Both the position numbers and the translations under genes were made by a program. The notes beneath the pieces were generated by a model that searched no databases, was not told the DNA's origin, and saw nothing but the letters and a program-made list of their open reading frames with translations. Of a stretch of 5,856 nucleotides of DNA, positions 1 through 5,856 are shown piece after piece. How positions within the stretch are numbered: position 1 is the first letter of the stretch; each line of letters opens with the position of its first letter. Source of the stretch: an uncultured Erysipelotrichaceae bacterium (GTDB lineage Bacteria > Bacillota_I > Bacilli_A > RF39 > UBA660); NCBI GenBank assembly GCA_902795725.1, contig CADBLY010000025.1, positions 1-5,856 of the forward strand. Direction: 5' to 3'.

Positions 1-109
1 GTTATCTATTCTCTTGTTATAGTCCCTTTAAAAATTTTTATTTTTTTATTTATCATCCACATACACATCCTTAAAGGTAATTCTATTTTTAAAGAATGGT
101 ATTTGATTT

Positions 110-150
110 TGTTATAGAAAAAGACAAATAATTATTTAACTATTTGTCTT
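110..150 (-). terminator. Hairpin terminator ending the two-gene unknown operon
   Basis: Positions 121-130 and 141-150 are a perfect 10-bp inverted repeat (AAGACAAATA / TATTTGTCTT) around a 10-base loop. On the minus strand the stem runs into TTTTTC, and on the plus strand into TAGTTTTTA, so it could act in both directions. The stop codon of the 625-aa gene (136-138) lies in the loop. The stem is AT-rich and the minus-strand T-tract is short, so termination may be incomplete. Confidence 0.65.
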
Positions 151-2013
151 AGTTTTTACATTAATTCCGACTATTTTACTAACGAATGATATATCTTGTT
201 GACTTAGATTTATTGAACCTAATAATATAGCATTCATAATAATATTATCTTTTTTCTGTTTTTTCAAAATATGAAGATTTCTTAATATTCTATTTTTACT
301 TAATAAGATATCATTTATACGATATATTCCACTTTCTATTTCATAATCCATAAGCATTTCTAAATCTTGTTCATCTTGACTATTAATATGGATATTACTA
401 ATTATATTAGAGTCAGTATATTGATCGGTATAATCAATAATGAAATCATCTAATTTTTCATTATTAATATAAAAATCTTTACCTGAAACTATTGATCCTA
501 TAAATGAATTATCTAAGTTTACTACATTCATATCAATTAAATGTGCGACTTGTAGTCTTTTAATCATTAAAGCATTATCCATTGATAAATAATTAGGATT
601 CTGTTTTATTTGTTCATAATATCCTAGTTCAATAAAGTTATCTAATAAATTAAATATCTCGTTGTTTTTTAAAAATTCAAAGTTATATAGATTATTAATA
701 TTTATTTTATATTTGTACATTAGATTTAATCTATCATTTATTAGATCATTGTCAATAGCAAATATATCTTTATCGAATTTAGCAATTTCTTTTAAATAAT
801 CATTTAATAATTCAATATTAAGTTTAAAATTTATATATTTTCTTTTATCTTCTAATATCTCTTGATGTTTTATCAAAAAGGTTTCATCAATTATATTTTC
901 TGATATTAAATAACTTATATATTTCATACTATCTAAGGATAAATTGAGTAGCAATTTAGTAAATAATATATGTGATGGATTAATGTTTAATTTTGATGTA
1001 TTTAAGACAGATAACTTTGCTTCTAAGTCTTTTGTAGTACTAACTCTTACCAAATATTCGTCACTTAATTGATTTATATTATAGTTATATTTATTAAAGA
1101 TAATTTCTATATTTGATATTTGTTCTTTTTTATACATTTTGTTTTCTTCGTCTACTTTAGTATTAAAAGATGTATTGTGAATAGTAACATAGTATAAAAA
1201 TTCACTTAGTACTTCTTCATCTTCAATAAGATTTATAAATTTATCAATATTATCTATATAATGATTTTTGTATTCTGATAATTTAGTTAATAAAATCTGA
1301 TAATTCTTTTTAATTTTTTTATTATCACGATTATTTTTATTATGTTTAGATAATACGTTAGCATAACAGTCCATTATTTTTTTATAATTTTCTTGAATAT
1401 GAAAATCATTTAGTTTAAGACTATCTTCATAAGATTTATTAATACTTTTTTGATAGTTTTTTTTGCTGATTAGACAAGCATATTCATCTACACTGTCTTC
1501 AATATCTTGATAGATATCTTTTATAATTTCAAATTCTGTAAAACTTAGAAAGATATCTTTATTTGGTAATAATTCATATAGCTCACATACAGCTTTTATA
1601 GGATCAAAATTATCTACATTATCATAATAGATATCTAAAGCTTGAGTAGCATAGTTATTGAATATATTTTTATATTTTTCGGATTCTTTAGTATTTAATT
1701 TATTTAAAGAATCTAATTCAAATAGTTTTTCAATAACATCATAGAATTTATCATAGAATGTTTTATTAAAATGCGCTCCAAAGAATAAATTACACCTAGA
1801 CATTATTGCTTTTATTTTATCTGCTTGTTCTTCTCCTAATTCAGATAACATTAATAGATATATGTATATGGGATAACTTCTAAAATTGACTTTATAATAC
1901 GGTTTTTTTAATTCTTTATTAAATAATTCCATGGCTGTTTTATAGTTATCATTAATTTTAGTATCTTCTAATTCATTAATTCGTTTGTTTATTTTTGCTT
2001 TTAACTTTTCCAT
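136..2013 (-). CDS. Uncharacterised 625-aa cytosolic, predicted all-helical protein
   Basis: I do not recognise a characterised family, and no function is assigned. The protein has no signal peptide, no convincing membrane segment, no Trp and very few Cys. It is rich in Lys, Asn, Ile, Leu and Asp, as expected of an AT-rich genome. Residues 1-130 and 200-260 look like charged helices. From about 330 to 500 there are degenerate helical units, each with a leucine helix followed by an Ile-Asn or Val-Asn turn: KLNIN near 341, KININNL near 436 and MNVVNL near 495. The C-terminal part (564-583) carries YRINDILLSKNRILRNLHIL, followed by two short helices, and looks like a compact conserved module. 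The ATG start is supported by AAGGAA at 2021-2026, 7 nt upstream. The gene overlaps the end of the upstream gene by 38 nt, which suggests translational coupling and a joint role. A scaffold or helical-repeat binding protein is possible, but this is inference. Confidence 0.85.
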   Translation of the reverse strand: MEKLKAKINKRINELEDTKINDNYKTAMELFNKELKKPYYKVNFRSYPIYIYLLMLSELGEEQADKIKAIMSRCNLFFGAHFNKTFYDKFYDVIEKLFELDSLNKLNTKESEKYKNIFNNYATQALDIYYDNVDNFDPIKAVCELYELLPNKDIFLSFTEFEIIKDIYQDIEDSVDEYACLISKKNYQKSINKSYEDSLKLNDFHIQENYKKIMDCYANVLSKHNKNNRDNKKIKKNYQILLTKLSEYKNHYIDNIDKFINLIEDEEVLSEFLYYVTIHNTSFNTKVDEENKMYKKEQISNIEIIFNKYNYNINQLSDEYLVRVSTTKDLEAKLSVLNTSKLNINPSHILFTKLLLNLSLDSMKYISYLISENIIDETFLIKHQEILEDKRKYINFKLNIELLNDYLKEIAKFDKDIFAIDNDLINDRLNLMYKYKININNLYNFEFLKNNEIFNLLDNFIELGYYEQIKQNPNYLSMDNALMIKRLQVAHLIDMNVVNLDNSFIGSIVSGKDFYINNEKLDDFIIDYTDQYTDSNIISNIHINSQDEQDLEMLMDYEIESGIYRINDILLSKNRILRNLHILKKQKKDNIIMNAILLGSINLSQQDISFVSKIVGINVKTKTNS

Positions 2014-3007
2014 TTAATACTTCCTTTTCAGTTAATAAATTATTAATTGCATGGTGGATTTGATCATTTTTATTTAAATAGTCTTCATTATTAAGATTAT
2101 CTATAATAAATGGTTCTTTTTCTTTATAAAGTAAATATCTTTCAACTAAGAAATTACGATAATGAAGAGCGTTATCCCATTTTTTTATGAAAGCGTGAAT
2201 TACTACATAGGTATCAGATGATACACGTTTAAAAGTTATACGAGCTTTACGATACTTAACTTCTGATAAACCAGTTAGGTTTTTATTTTCAGTAAAGGCT
2301 TTAACATTTTTAAGTGTGCCATCAATAATACTATCTAGTAATTCTTTTATATCGGAATAGTATTCTGGATCAATATCTCTTTCTATATCATTTTTTATAC
2401 ATATATTATTACTGTTTGTAGTTAAGAATATAACGTGATTTTTCTTTTCAACTGTTTTTGGATTATTATTTATTCGTTTTTGATAGTTTTTAATACAACT
2501 AATTTTTTTGTTTACAATATCTTTTTCAACAATCAATTCTTTATCTTCTTCTTCTTTAAGTAATTTATCAATCATAATACGATATTCAAATAGATTAAGC
2601 AAAATAAGATTTATAATATCTGTATAATTATCACTATTTTTATCAGGTAATATTTGAATAATATCTTCATCATTATTTGTTTCATTTATTTCTCTCATAT
2701 AATATGATATGTCTAATTTTAAACTATTGTCTTCTATAACTTTAATCTCTGTTTTTGGTTCTTCAAATATTTCTTGTTTATTAGGTGTGATTACCTTTTT
2801 ACGATTTTCAATAATACTTTGATAGTGTTTGTTTTCTTCTTCTCTTGTTCTTTTAATAGTTTTATTATACTCAAAGATAGTTCTGATAATGATATTAATA
2901 CCTTTGGTATCATAATTACTTTTTTCTAGATATTCTCTTAATTTAATAATGATATGGAGTGGGATTAAATCATTATTAATTATATAAGTGCTTAATACTT
3001 TATCCAA
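1976..3007 (-). CDS. Unknown ~343-aa protein with a possible RelE/HigB-like C-terminal domain
   Basis: First gene of a two-gene unit; it overlaps the downstream 625-aa gene by 38 nt. I chose the TTG at 3007 because AAGGGG (3017-3022) sits 9 nt upstream. The alternatives, ATG at 3016 and TTG at 3025, would overlap or precede that ribosome site. Numbering is from this TTG. Residues 1-50 form a short helical head (LDKVLSTYIINNDLIP...). Residues 50-170 are charged and low in complexity, probably coiled coil or disordered. Residues about 210-297 follow the order of the RelE/ParE/HigB (Gp49-like) fold: a leading helix, a GTLKNVKAF-like strand, GLSEVKYRKARITFKR, then YVVIHAFIKKWDNALHYR and a final helix. 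The AFIKK segment is typical of HigB-type toxins, whose signature runs close to LHgFxKKtqk. It is not a stand-alone toxin: the domain is fused to about 200 extra residues, and no typical antitoxin gene follows. Domain identity is an inference from pattern only. No signal peptide or membrane segment is seen. Confidence 0.8.
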   Translation of the reverse strand: MDKVLSTYIINNDLIPLHIIIKLREYLEKSNYDTKGINIIIRTIFEYNKTIKRTREEENKHYQSIIENRKKVITPNKQEIFEEPKTEIKVIEDNSLKLDISYYMREINETNNDEDIIQILPDKNSDNYTDIINLILLNLFEYRIMIDKLLKEEEDKELIVEKDIVNKKISCIKNYQKRINNNPKTVEKKNHVIFLTTNSNNICIKNDIERDIDPEYYSDIKELLDSIIDGTLKNVKAFTENKNLTGLSEVKYRKARITFKRVSSDTYVVIHAFIKKWDNALHYRNFLVERYLLYKEKEPFIIDNLNNEDYLNKNDQIHHAINNLLTEKEVLNGKVKSKNKQTN

Positions 3008-3016
3008 GCCAATCAT

Positions 3017-3022
3017 CCCCTT
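3017..3022 (-). promoter_or_regulatory. Ribosome binding site that selects the TTG start at 3007
   Basis: AAGGGG on the minus strand ends 9 nt before the TTG at 3007. The ATG at 3014-3016 directly abuts this site, so it cannot use it, and the TTG at 3023-3025 lies partly within it. The site therefore favours a start six codons into the longest open frame. Confidence 0.55.
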
Positions 3023-3033
3023 CAAGTGCTTAT

Positions 3034-3061
3034 ATTCTACTATATTTTAAAAAAAAGTCAA
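3034..3061 (-). promoter_or_regulatory. SigA-type promoter for the two unknown genes
   Basis: On the minus strand, TTGACT (3056-3061) is followed after 16 nt by TAGAAT (3034-3039), with an A/T-only tract (T8 then AAAATATA) filling most of the spacer. The expected transcript start is about 15-20 nt before the TTG at 3007, which leaves a very short leader containing AAGGGG. The -35 box begins just two bases past the stop codon of the SleC-like gene (3064-3066). Confidence 0.65.
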
Positions 3062-3078
3062 ATTTATCTTTTAGATAA
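3049..3078 (-). terminator. Possible weak terminator after the SleC-like gene
   Basis: TTATCT-AAA-AGATAA forms a 6-bp hairpin (3064-3078) that includes the stop codon. Eight nucleotides later comes a run of eight T on the minus strand (3049-3056). The stem has only one G-C pair and the T-run is separated from it, so it is weak. The T-run also lies in the next promoter, so its AT content may serve both purposes. Confidence 0.3.
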
Positions 3079-4407
3079 TTCAACTATTTTTCGCCAAAGT
3101 AATGGACCTACAACACCATTGATATCAAAGTCATAATCTTGTTGGAGTTTTAAAATAGATTTTTCAGTTAATTCATCAAATATACCATTAACTCTCACAC
3201 CAGGAATGGAATGATCATAACGACATATTGCTAGTAGAAACCTTTGTAATCTTTTTACATCATTACCACTCATACCACGAGTTAGGAAATAATCAGGGTA
3301 TAATTCATTTATATAATCTTGGTATTCTTTAGGGAATGATTTTAGAATTTGATTATAAGCACTTTGCAAAACTATCCAATCACTATAAGTGAATACTCCT
3401 GTTACGGGTAAATTGTATTTTTTTTGAAAGGCTTTAACCATAGTTATAGTATTATTGGTATAGATAGAATTAGTAGGAAGTCTTGGAATATCTTGATCAA
3501 GAAAAGCTAAAGCATCTAGAAAATAATGGACATATTCTACTTCTATACCTGTATCTCCATATTCTAATCTATCAGTATATAAAAAAGTTGCTTCTTCTTC
3601 ACTTAATCCTTCGGAATATAAATCGGATAATTTTTTCACGCTTGTATAAATATATTTTATTTTATACCAGGTACCTTTATCTACAATTCCTGTAATGGGT
3701 AAATTAAATACTTCTTGAAATTTTTTTACTGCATCTTCAGTTTCTTGATCATATATCCCTAATGTAGTTGTGATATCGGGAATAGCAGGATAATTTTTTC
3801 TTATTCTTCTTAAGTCTCTTTGAATAGCTAGTACAGGGTTCCCAGCACTCCCTAGGCTAATAGGATATCCAGGATATACTCCTACAGCATCTCCGACTGG
3901 AGCATCATATTTTATTGATATATCATTACCATAATAGTATTTTAAAATATCTAAAGGCGATTTTCCTTGATTAGCAAGAGAAACACTCCCCCATTGACTT
4001 AATCCATCACAAGTAGTGTTTCTACCATCACAATACCTGGTGAAGTAAGGTTGAATTTGACTACCTTTAATAACATAATTATCAAAAATATCAGAAACAA
4101 TATTATCAATGTTTTCATATGTTGATCTATTTTCTATATATGTTTGATCATATATAGGGGATGATGTAATATCAAAGTTATATCCTTTACTTCGGTACCA
4201 CTCATTATAAATACGATTCATGGCAAATGATATAATTGTATATATATTAGCTATTAAAGCATTTTTAGGCCAGGTTGGATAAAGTTCAGATGCTGCTACA
4301 TTAGATATATAATCAGTAAAAGAAACTGTTATATCACGGGCTTGTGAATCAGGTGGACCTAAATGAACAGTTATATTATTGGGAACGATAGGATATCTAA
4401 CTGCCAT
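3064..4407 (-). CDS. SleC-like cortex-lytic protein: SpoIID-type domain plus three peptidoglycan-binding domains
   Basis: A 447-aa protein, numbered from the ATG at 4407, which is preceded by GGTGA. Upstream TTG (4419) and GTG (4416) codons are in frame but lie before or inside that site. Residues about 30-165 match the SpoIID/LytB domain as found in clostridial SleC. They include SNVAASELYPTWP with the expected catalytic Glu at 41, then ISFAMNRIYNEWYRSKGYNF, then YCDGRNTTCDGLSQWG with Cys126 and Cys133, and then ANQGKSPLDILKYYYG. SpoIID and SleC are lytic transglycosylases that cleave glycan strands. Three PG_binding_1 units follow at about 178-251, 281-348 and 374-442, each with the LQ or IQ helix, an FQ/LQ helix and a Trp near the end (TW, DW, LW). 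No export signal is seen, which fits SleC-type proteins made in the mother cell. The pro-region-like domain that precedes the enzyme in SleC is missing here and appears to be the separate upstream gene, which overlaps by 11 nt. A vegetative wall enzyme is the alternative. Confidence 0.88.
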   Translation of the reverse strand: MAVRYPIVPNNITVHLGPPDSQARDITVSFTDYISNVAASELYPTWPKNALIANIYTIISFAMNRIYNEWYRSKGYNFDITSSPIYDQTYIENRSTYENIDNIVSDIFDNYVIKGSQIQPYFTRYCDGRNTTCDGLSQWGSVSLANQGKSPLDILKYYYGNDISIKYDAPVGDAVGVYPGYPISLGSAGNPVLAIQRDLRRIRKNYPAIPDITTTLGIYDQETEDAVKKFQEVFNLPITGIVDKGTWYKIKYIYTSVKKLSDLYSEGLSEEEATFLYTDRLEYGDTGIEVEYVHYFLDALAFLDQDIPRLPTNSIYTNNTITMVKAFQKKYNLPVTGVFTYSDWIVLQSAYNQILKSFPKEYQDYINELYPDYFLTRGMSGNDVKRLQRFLLAICRYDHSIPGVRVNGIFDELTEKSILKLQQDYDFDINGVVGPLLWRKIVELSKR

Positions 4408-4816
4408 AAATTTCACCAACCATCATAGATGGTATAACAACAACGTTTTGTAAAACGGATAAATTATCATAGATATTAACAATATATGATTGATTAACGT
4501 TATCAGGTGGATAAGTTGCTAATATGCTATAAGTTGTCATTCTTGGAATAATTAAATTATCTGTAATGGAAGTAGGAGCTGGAAGAGCAATATTATCAAT
4601 TATTCCAGATGAATTTGTAATCCCTTCAAAAAAGATAACATTAGTATTTTCATTAATGTTTTTGGTAACAACTACCTTTAAACCACTAATTGGAACCGCA
4701 CCATTAGCAGCATATGCTCTAATTTTTAAAAATCCTTTACTAGGATTATTTTTTATAAACTCTTGATAGACTGCTGAATTGGTAAATTCAGTATCATTAA
4801 TATTATATGTATTCAT
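4397..4816 (-). CDS. Carboxypeptidase-regulatory-like beta-sandwich protein, resembling a detached SleC pro-region
   Basis: A 139-aa protein with no signal peptide. Residues about 26-128 form one beta-rich domain. GFLKIRAYAANGAVPISGL is followed by VVVTK, then FFEGITNSSGIIDNIALPAP, TTYSILATYPPD, and a strand pair ending VLQNVVVIP. The order (gain-of-structure strands, NSSG turn, LPAP) is that of CarboxypepD_reg-like domains that open clostridial SleC-type proteins. In SleC this N-terminal region is removed by a Csp protease. The start is secure: AAGGAGG at 4820-4826 just upstream, although the 3-nt spacer to the ATG is short. The stop TAA of the LysM gene is embedded in that site and the next gene overlaps the end by 11 nt, so all three should be co-translated. 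Its likely role is to bind, chaperone or hold back the SleC-like enzyme. This is inference from position and resemblance. Confidence 0.8.
   Translation of the reverse strand: MNTYNINDTEFTNSAVYQEFIKNNPSKGFLKIRAYAANGAVPISGLKVVVTKNINENTNVIFFEGITNSSGIIDNIALPAPTSITDNLIIPRMTTYSILATYPPDNVNQSYIVNIYDNLSVLQNVVVIPSMMVGEIYGS
4413..4417 (-). promoter_or_regulatory. Ribosome binding site that selects the ATG at 4407
   Basis: GGTGA ends 5 nt before the ATG at 4405-4407. The in-frame TTG (4419) and GTG (4416) codons coincide with this site, so the shorter product starting MAVRYPIVP is favoured. Confidence 0.5.
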
Positions 4817-4819
4817 AAA

Positions 4820-4826
4820 CCTCCTT
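4820..4826 (-). promoter_or_regulatory. Strong AAGGAGG ribosome site fused to the LysM stop codon
   Basis: On the minus strand the text reads TAAGGAGGTTTATG: the last two bases of the LysM stop codon (4825-4827) are the first two of AAGGAGG. Ribosomes that finish the LysM protein end directly on the start site of the next gene. Confidence 0.75.
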
Positions 4827-5496
4827 AAATTATTAGTTTTTGATTAATTGATAAACTATTACTTGTTAAGCTATTTTTTCTTTTAATACTATCTACAGTT
4901 GTATTAAACTTTTTAGCTATACTATATAAACTATCACCCTTTTTTACAATATATGTAGTTTGAGTGTTTGTTGACGGTAATTTAAGCTGTTGTCCAATGG
5001 ATAAATTATTTGATTTTAAATTGTTTAGGCTAATAATATTAGAAACACTTGTATTGTATTTTTTAGCTATATTATATAAACTATCACCTTTTTTAACGGT
5101 ATAGGTTATAGTAGGATTAATGTTAATGGGTGGAGTATAATCTTCACCAAAACACTCTTCTACTAGTTCTCCATTAGAATTGGTCTGTCTAATCTTTAAT
5201 AATTGACCAATACTTAAATTATTATTCATAAGGCCATTATCTTTTATGATGGTATCAACAGTCACACCATAATTACGGGCGATGGAGTATAAATTATCAC
5301 CTTTTTTGACAGTATAATTTATATAATTGGGTATCATCATTTGATCTTCTGGAGTATACATTTCGGGTATTCTGATAATTTGACCAACTGATAGTTTATC
5401 ACTGGTAAAATAATTTAGATTTTTTATTGCTTGGACGGTTGTATTGTATTTTTTTGCTATACCATATAAGGTATCTCCTGCTTTTACGGTATACAT
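4825..5496 (-). CDS. LysM-repeat cell-wall/spore-binding protein, probably lacking its true N-terminus
   Basis: From the ATG at 5496 this is a 223-aa chain of four LysM domains: about 1-44, 60-103, 131-174 and 181-223. Each has YTVKxGDxLYxIA, then a second helix, then NLSIGQxLxI. LysM domains bind N-acetylglucosamine-containing glycans such as peptidoglycan or cortex. No catalytic domain, signal peptide or membrane anchor is visible. LysM at the extreme N-terminus without a secretion signal is the pattern of mother-cell spore proteins such as SafA and SleL. The linker 104-130 is acidic and holds the only Cys (115). No ribosome site precedes the ATG, and the frame stays open upstream through another complete LysM domain, so this Met is probably just an inter-domain residue. 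The gene ends right after the last LysM and is coupled to the 139-aa gene 8 nt downstream. Confidence 0.8.
   Translation of the reverse strand: MYTVKAGDTLYGIAKKYNTTVQAIKNLNYFTSDKLSVGQIIRIPEMYTPEDQMMIPNYINYTVKKGDNLYSIARNYGVTVDTIIKDNGLMNNNLSIGQLLKIRQTNSNGELVEECFGEDYTPPININPTITYTVKKGDSLYNIAKKYNTSVSNIISLNNLKSNNLSIGQQLKLPSTNTQTTYIVKKGDSLYSIAKKFNTTVDSIKRKNSLTSNSLSINQKLII
4911..5097. repeat. Direct DNA repeat inside the LysM gene
   Basis: Positions 4911-4947 and 5061-5097 match at 34 of 37 bases, exactly 150 bp apart. They encode the YxVKKGDSLYxIAKK core of the last two LysM domains. More diverged copies lie near 5281-5310, 5452-5493 and 5623-5655. The close match points to a recent domain duplication and could support unequal recombination that changes LysM number. 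Confidence 0.7.
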
Positions 5497-5667
5497 AAAT
5501 AAATTATTAGGGTTAGTTCCTGATTGAATAGGAATTGTTAGTATAGTTCCAACCTGTAAATTAGATCCTTGAATACCGTTTAACTGGGCTAATTCTGTGA
5601 CAGATACACCAAATTGATTACTGATGCCATATAAAGTATCTCCTGATACAATTTTTATGTAACATTT
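5497..5667 (-). pseudogene. In-frame fifth LysM domain without a start codon (5' remnant of the LysM gene)
   Basis: Continuing the LysM frame upstream of the ATG gives 57 sense codons after a stop at 5668-5670. They read K-C-Y-IKIVSGDTLYGISNQFG, then SVTELAQLNGIQGSNLQVG and TILTIPIQSGTNPNNLF, running straight into MYTVKAGDT. This is a complete and conventional LysM domain with a proline-containing linker, so it is real coding sequence. There is no in-frame ATG, GTG or TTG and no ribosome site. An ATG at 5663-5665 is out of frame by one base: dropping one A from the run of five (5652-5656) would give MLHKIVSGDTLYGI. Either the 5' end was removed by the adjacent recombinase element, or the A-run carries an indel or sequencing error. 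Confidence 0.72.
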
Positions 5668-5672
5668 TTAAA
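5645..5672. other. Putative element/host junction (att site) at the LysM gene start
   Basis: LysM similarity is readable up to about 5658. Recombinase similarity (IDIIFTFKN) is readable down to about 5664, and its stop codon is 5655-5657. The change from one gene to the other therefore occurs within about 10-20 bases, without an intergenic gap. Large serine integrases recombine short sites (about 40-50 bp) and their genes are usually next to one end of the element. The exact crossover bases cannot be fixed without the other end or an uninterrupted allele. Confidence 0.4.
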
Positions 5673-5856
5673 TGTAAATATAATATCTATCGTTTTGTCT
5701 TGATAGATATAGATTTTTTCAACTAAATTAATTATCATTTCTCTAGTTGGATTATCTAGTGATAAAAATTCATTAATATATTTTTCTATTTGTTTATTAT
5801 CTATTTTGTTTTCTTCTATTTGCTCATTTTTAAGATTATCAATATTCTTTTTATTA
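5655..5856 (-). CDS. Large serine recombinase (integrase), C-terminal fragment cut by the window edge
   Basis: The last 66 codons of a gene that begins to the right of the window. The visible part has a Lys/Asn/Glu-rich helical stretch (KKNIDNLKNEQIEENK), then QIEKYINEFLSLDNPTREM, then IINLVEKIYIYQDKTIDI and IFTFKNVT before TAA. The LTREM-like segment, followed by LIEKIYIYEDK and IxFxFK, is the usual C-terminal end of large serine recombinases in Bacillota phages and conjugative elements. These proteins cut and rejoin attP and attB through an N-terminal serine, which is outside the window. The end lies 0-12 bases from LysM coding sequence, which fits an integrase gene at the edge of its own element, with the element extending rightward. 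The family call rests on this tail only. The helical stretch before it would be part of the coiled-coil region. Confidence 0.7.
   Translation of the reverse strand, partial: NKKNIDNLKNEQIEENKIDNKQIEKYINEFLSLDNPTREMIINLVEKIYIYQDKTIDIIFTFKNVT

Noticed and set aside
1..110. Short minus-strand frame (ATG near 68, about 20 codons) beyond the terminator
   Set aside because: It ends after about 20 codons, shows no recognisable sequence and has only a weak AAGG just before the ATG. I see no gene in this stretch.
1976..3025. Start of the 343-aa protein at TTG 3025 or ATG 3016
   Set aside because: Both overlap or abut the only ribosome site (3017-3022). TTG 3007 has correct spacing. ATG 3016 remains possible if that site is not used.
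3483..3695. Plus-strand open frame of 70 codons
   Set aside because: It lies opposite the peptidoglycan-binding part of the SleC-like gene, has no ribosome site, and its Leu/Tyr/Ile-rich product is typical of an antisense shadow.
4566..4766. Plus-strand open frame of 66 codons with a hydrophobic product
   Set aside because: It is antisense to the well-supported 139-aa gene. The apparent membrane segment comes from reading beta-strand codons backwards, and there is no supporting start signal.
4911..5310. Regularly spaced repeats as a possible CRISPR array
   Set aside because: The repeats are the coding cores of LysM domains, are in frame and drift in sequence. The intervals are long and coding rather than spacer-like.

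Overview
AT-rich DNA with the standard genetic code: Trp residues are TGG, and TGA is not read through. All supported genes lie on the minus strand, with AGGAGG-type ribosome sites and some TTG starts. This suggests a low-GC Gram-positive (Bacillota) bacterium. A SleC-like spore cortex-lytic protein and a LysM protein with no signal peptide suggest a spore-former or a relative of one, but do not prove it.

Transcription runs from right to left. At the right edge (5655-5856) is the C-terminal end of a large serine recombinase (phage/element integrase), cut by the window edge. It stops exactly where a LysM-repeat gene begins. The annotatable ATG of that gene is at 5496, but its frame stays open to 5667 and encodes a further, well-conserved LysM domain with no start codon and no ribosome site. 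I read this as a host gene cut near its first codons by a mobile element that extends to the right of the window.

The LysM gene is followed, with coupled spacing, by a 139-residue beta-sandwich-like protein (4397-4816). Next comes a SpoIID-like lytic enzyme with three peptidoglycan-binding domains (3064-4407). Together these two resemble a SleC cortex-lytic protein divided into a separate pro-region-like part and an enzyme part. The three genes look like one operon for making or breaking spore cortex or cell wall. Its original promoter is not in the window and may lie beyond the element, so excision of the element could control the operon, as with the skin element in sigK. That is inference.

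A second transcription unit starts at a good SigA-type promoter (3034-3061) packed against the stop codon of the SleC-like gene. It contains two overlapping genes of unknown function. The first (about 343 aa) has a C-terminal segment that looks like a RelE/HigB toxin fold. The second (625 aa) is a cytosolic, probably all-helical protein. The unit ends at a perfect hairpin at 121-150. Positions 1-110 show no gene that I can support.
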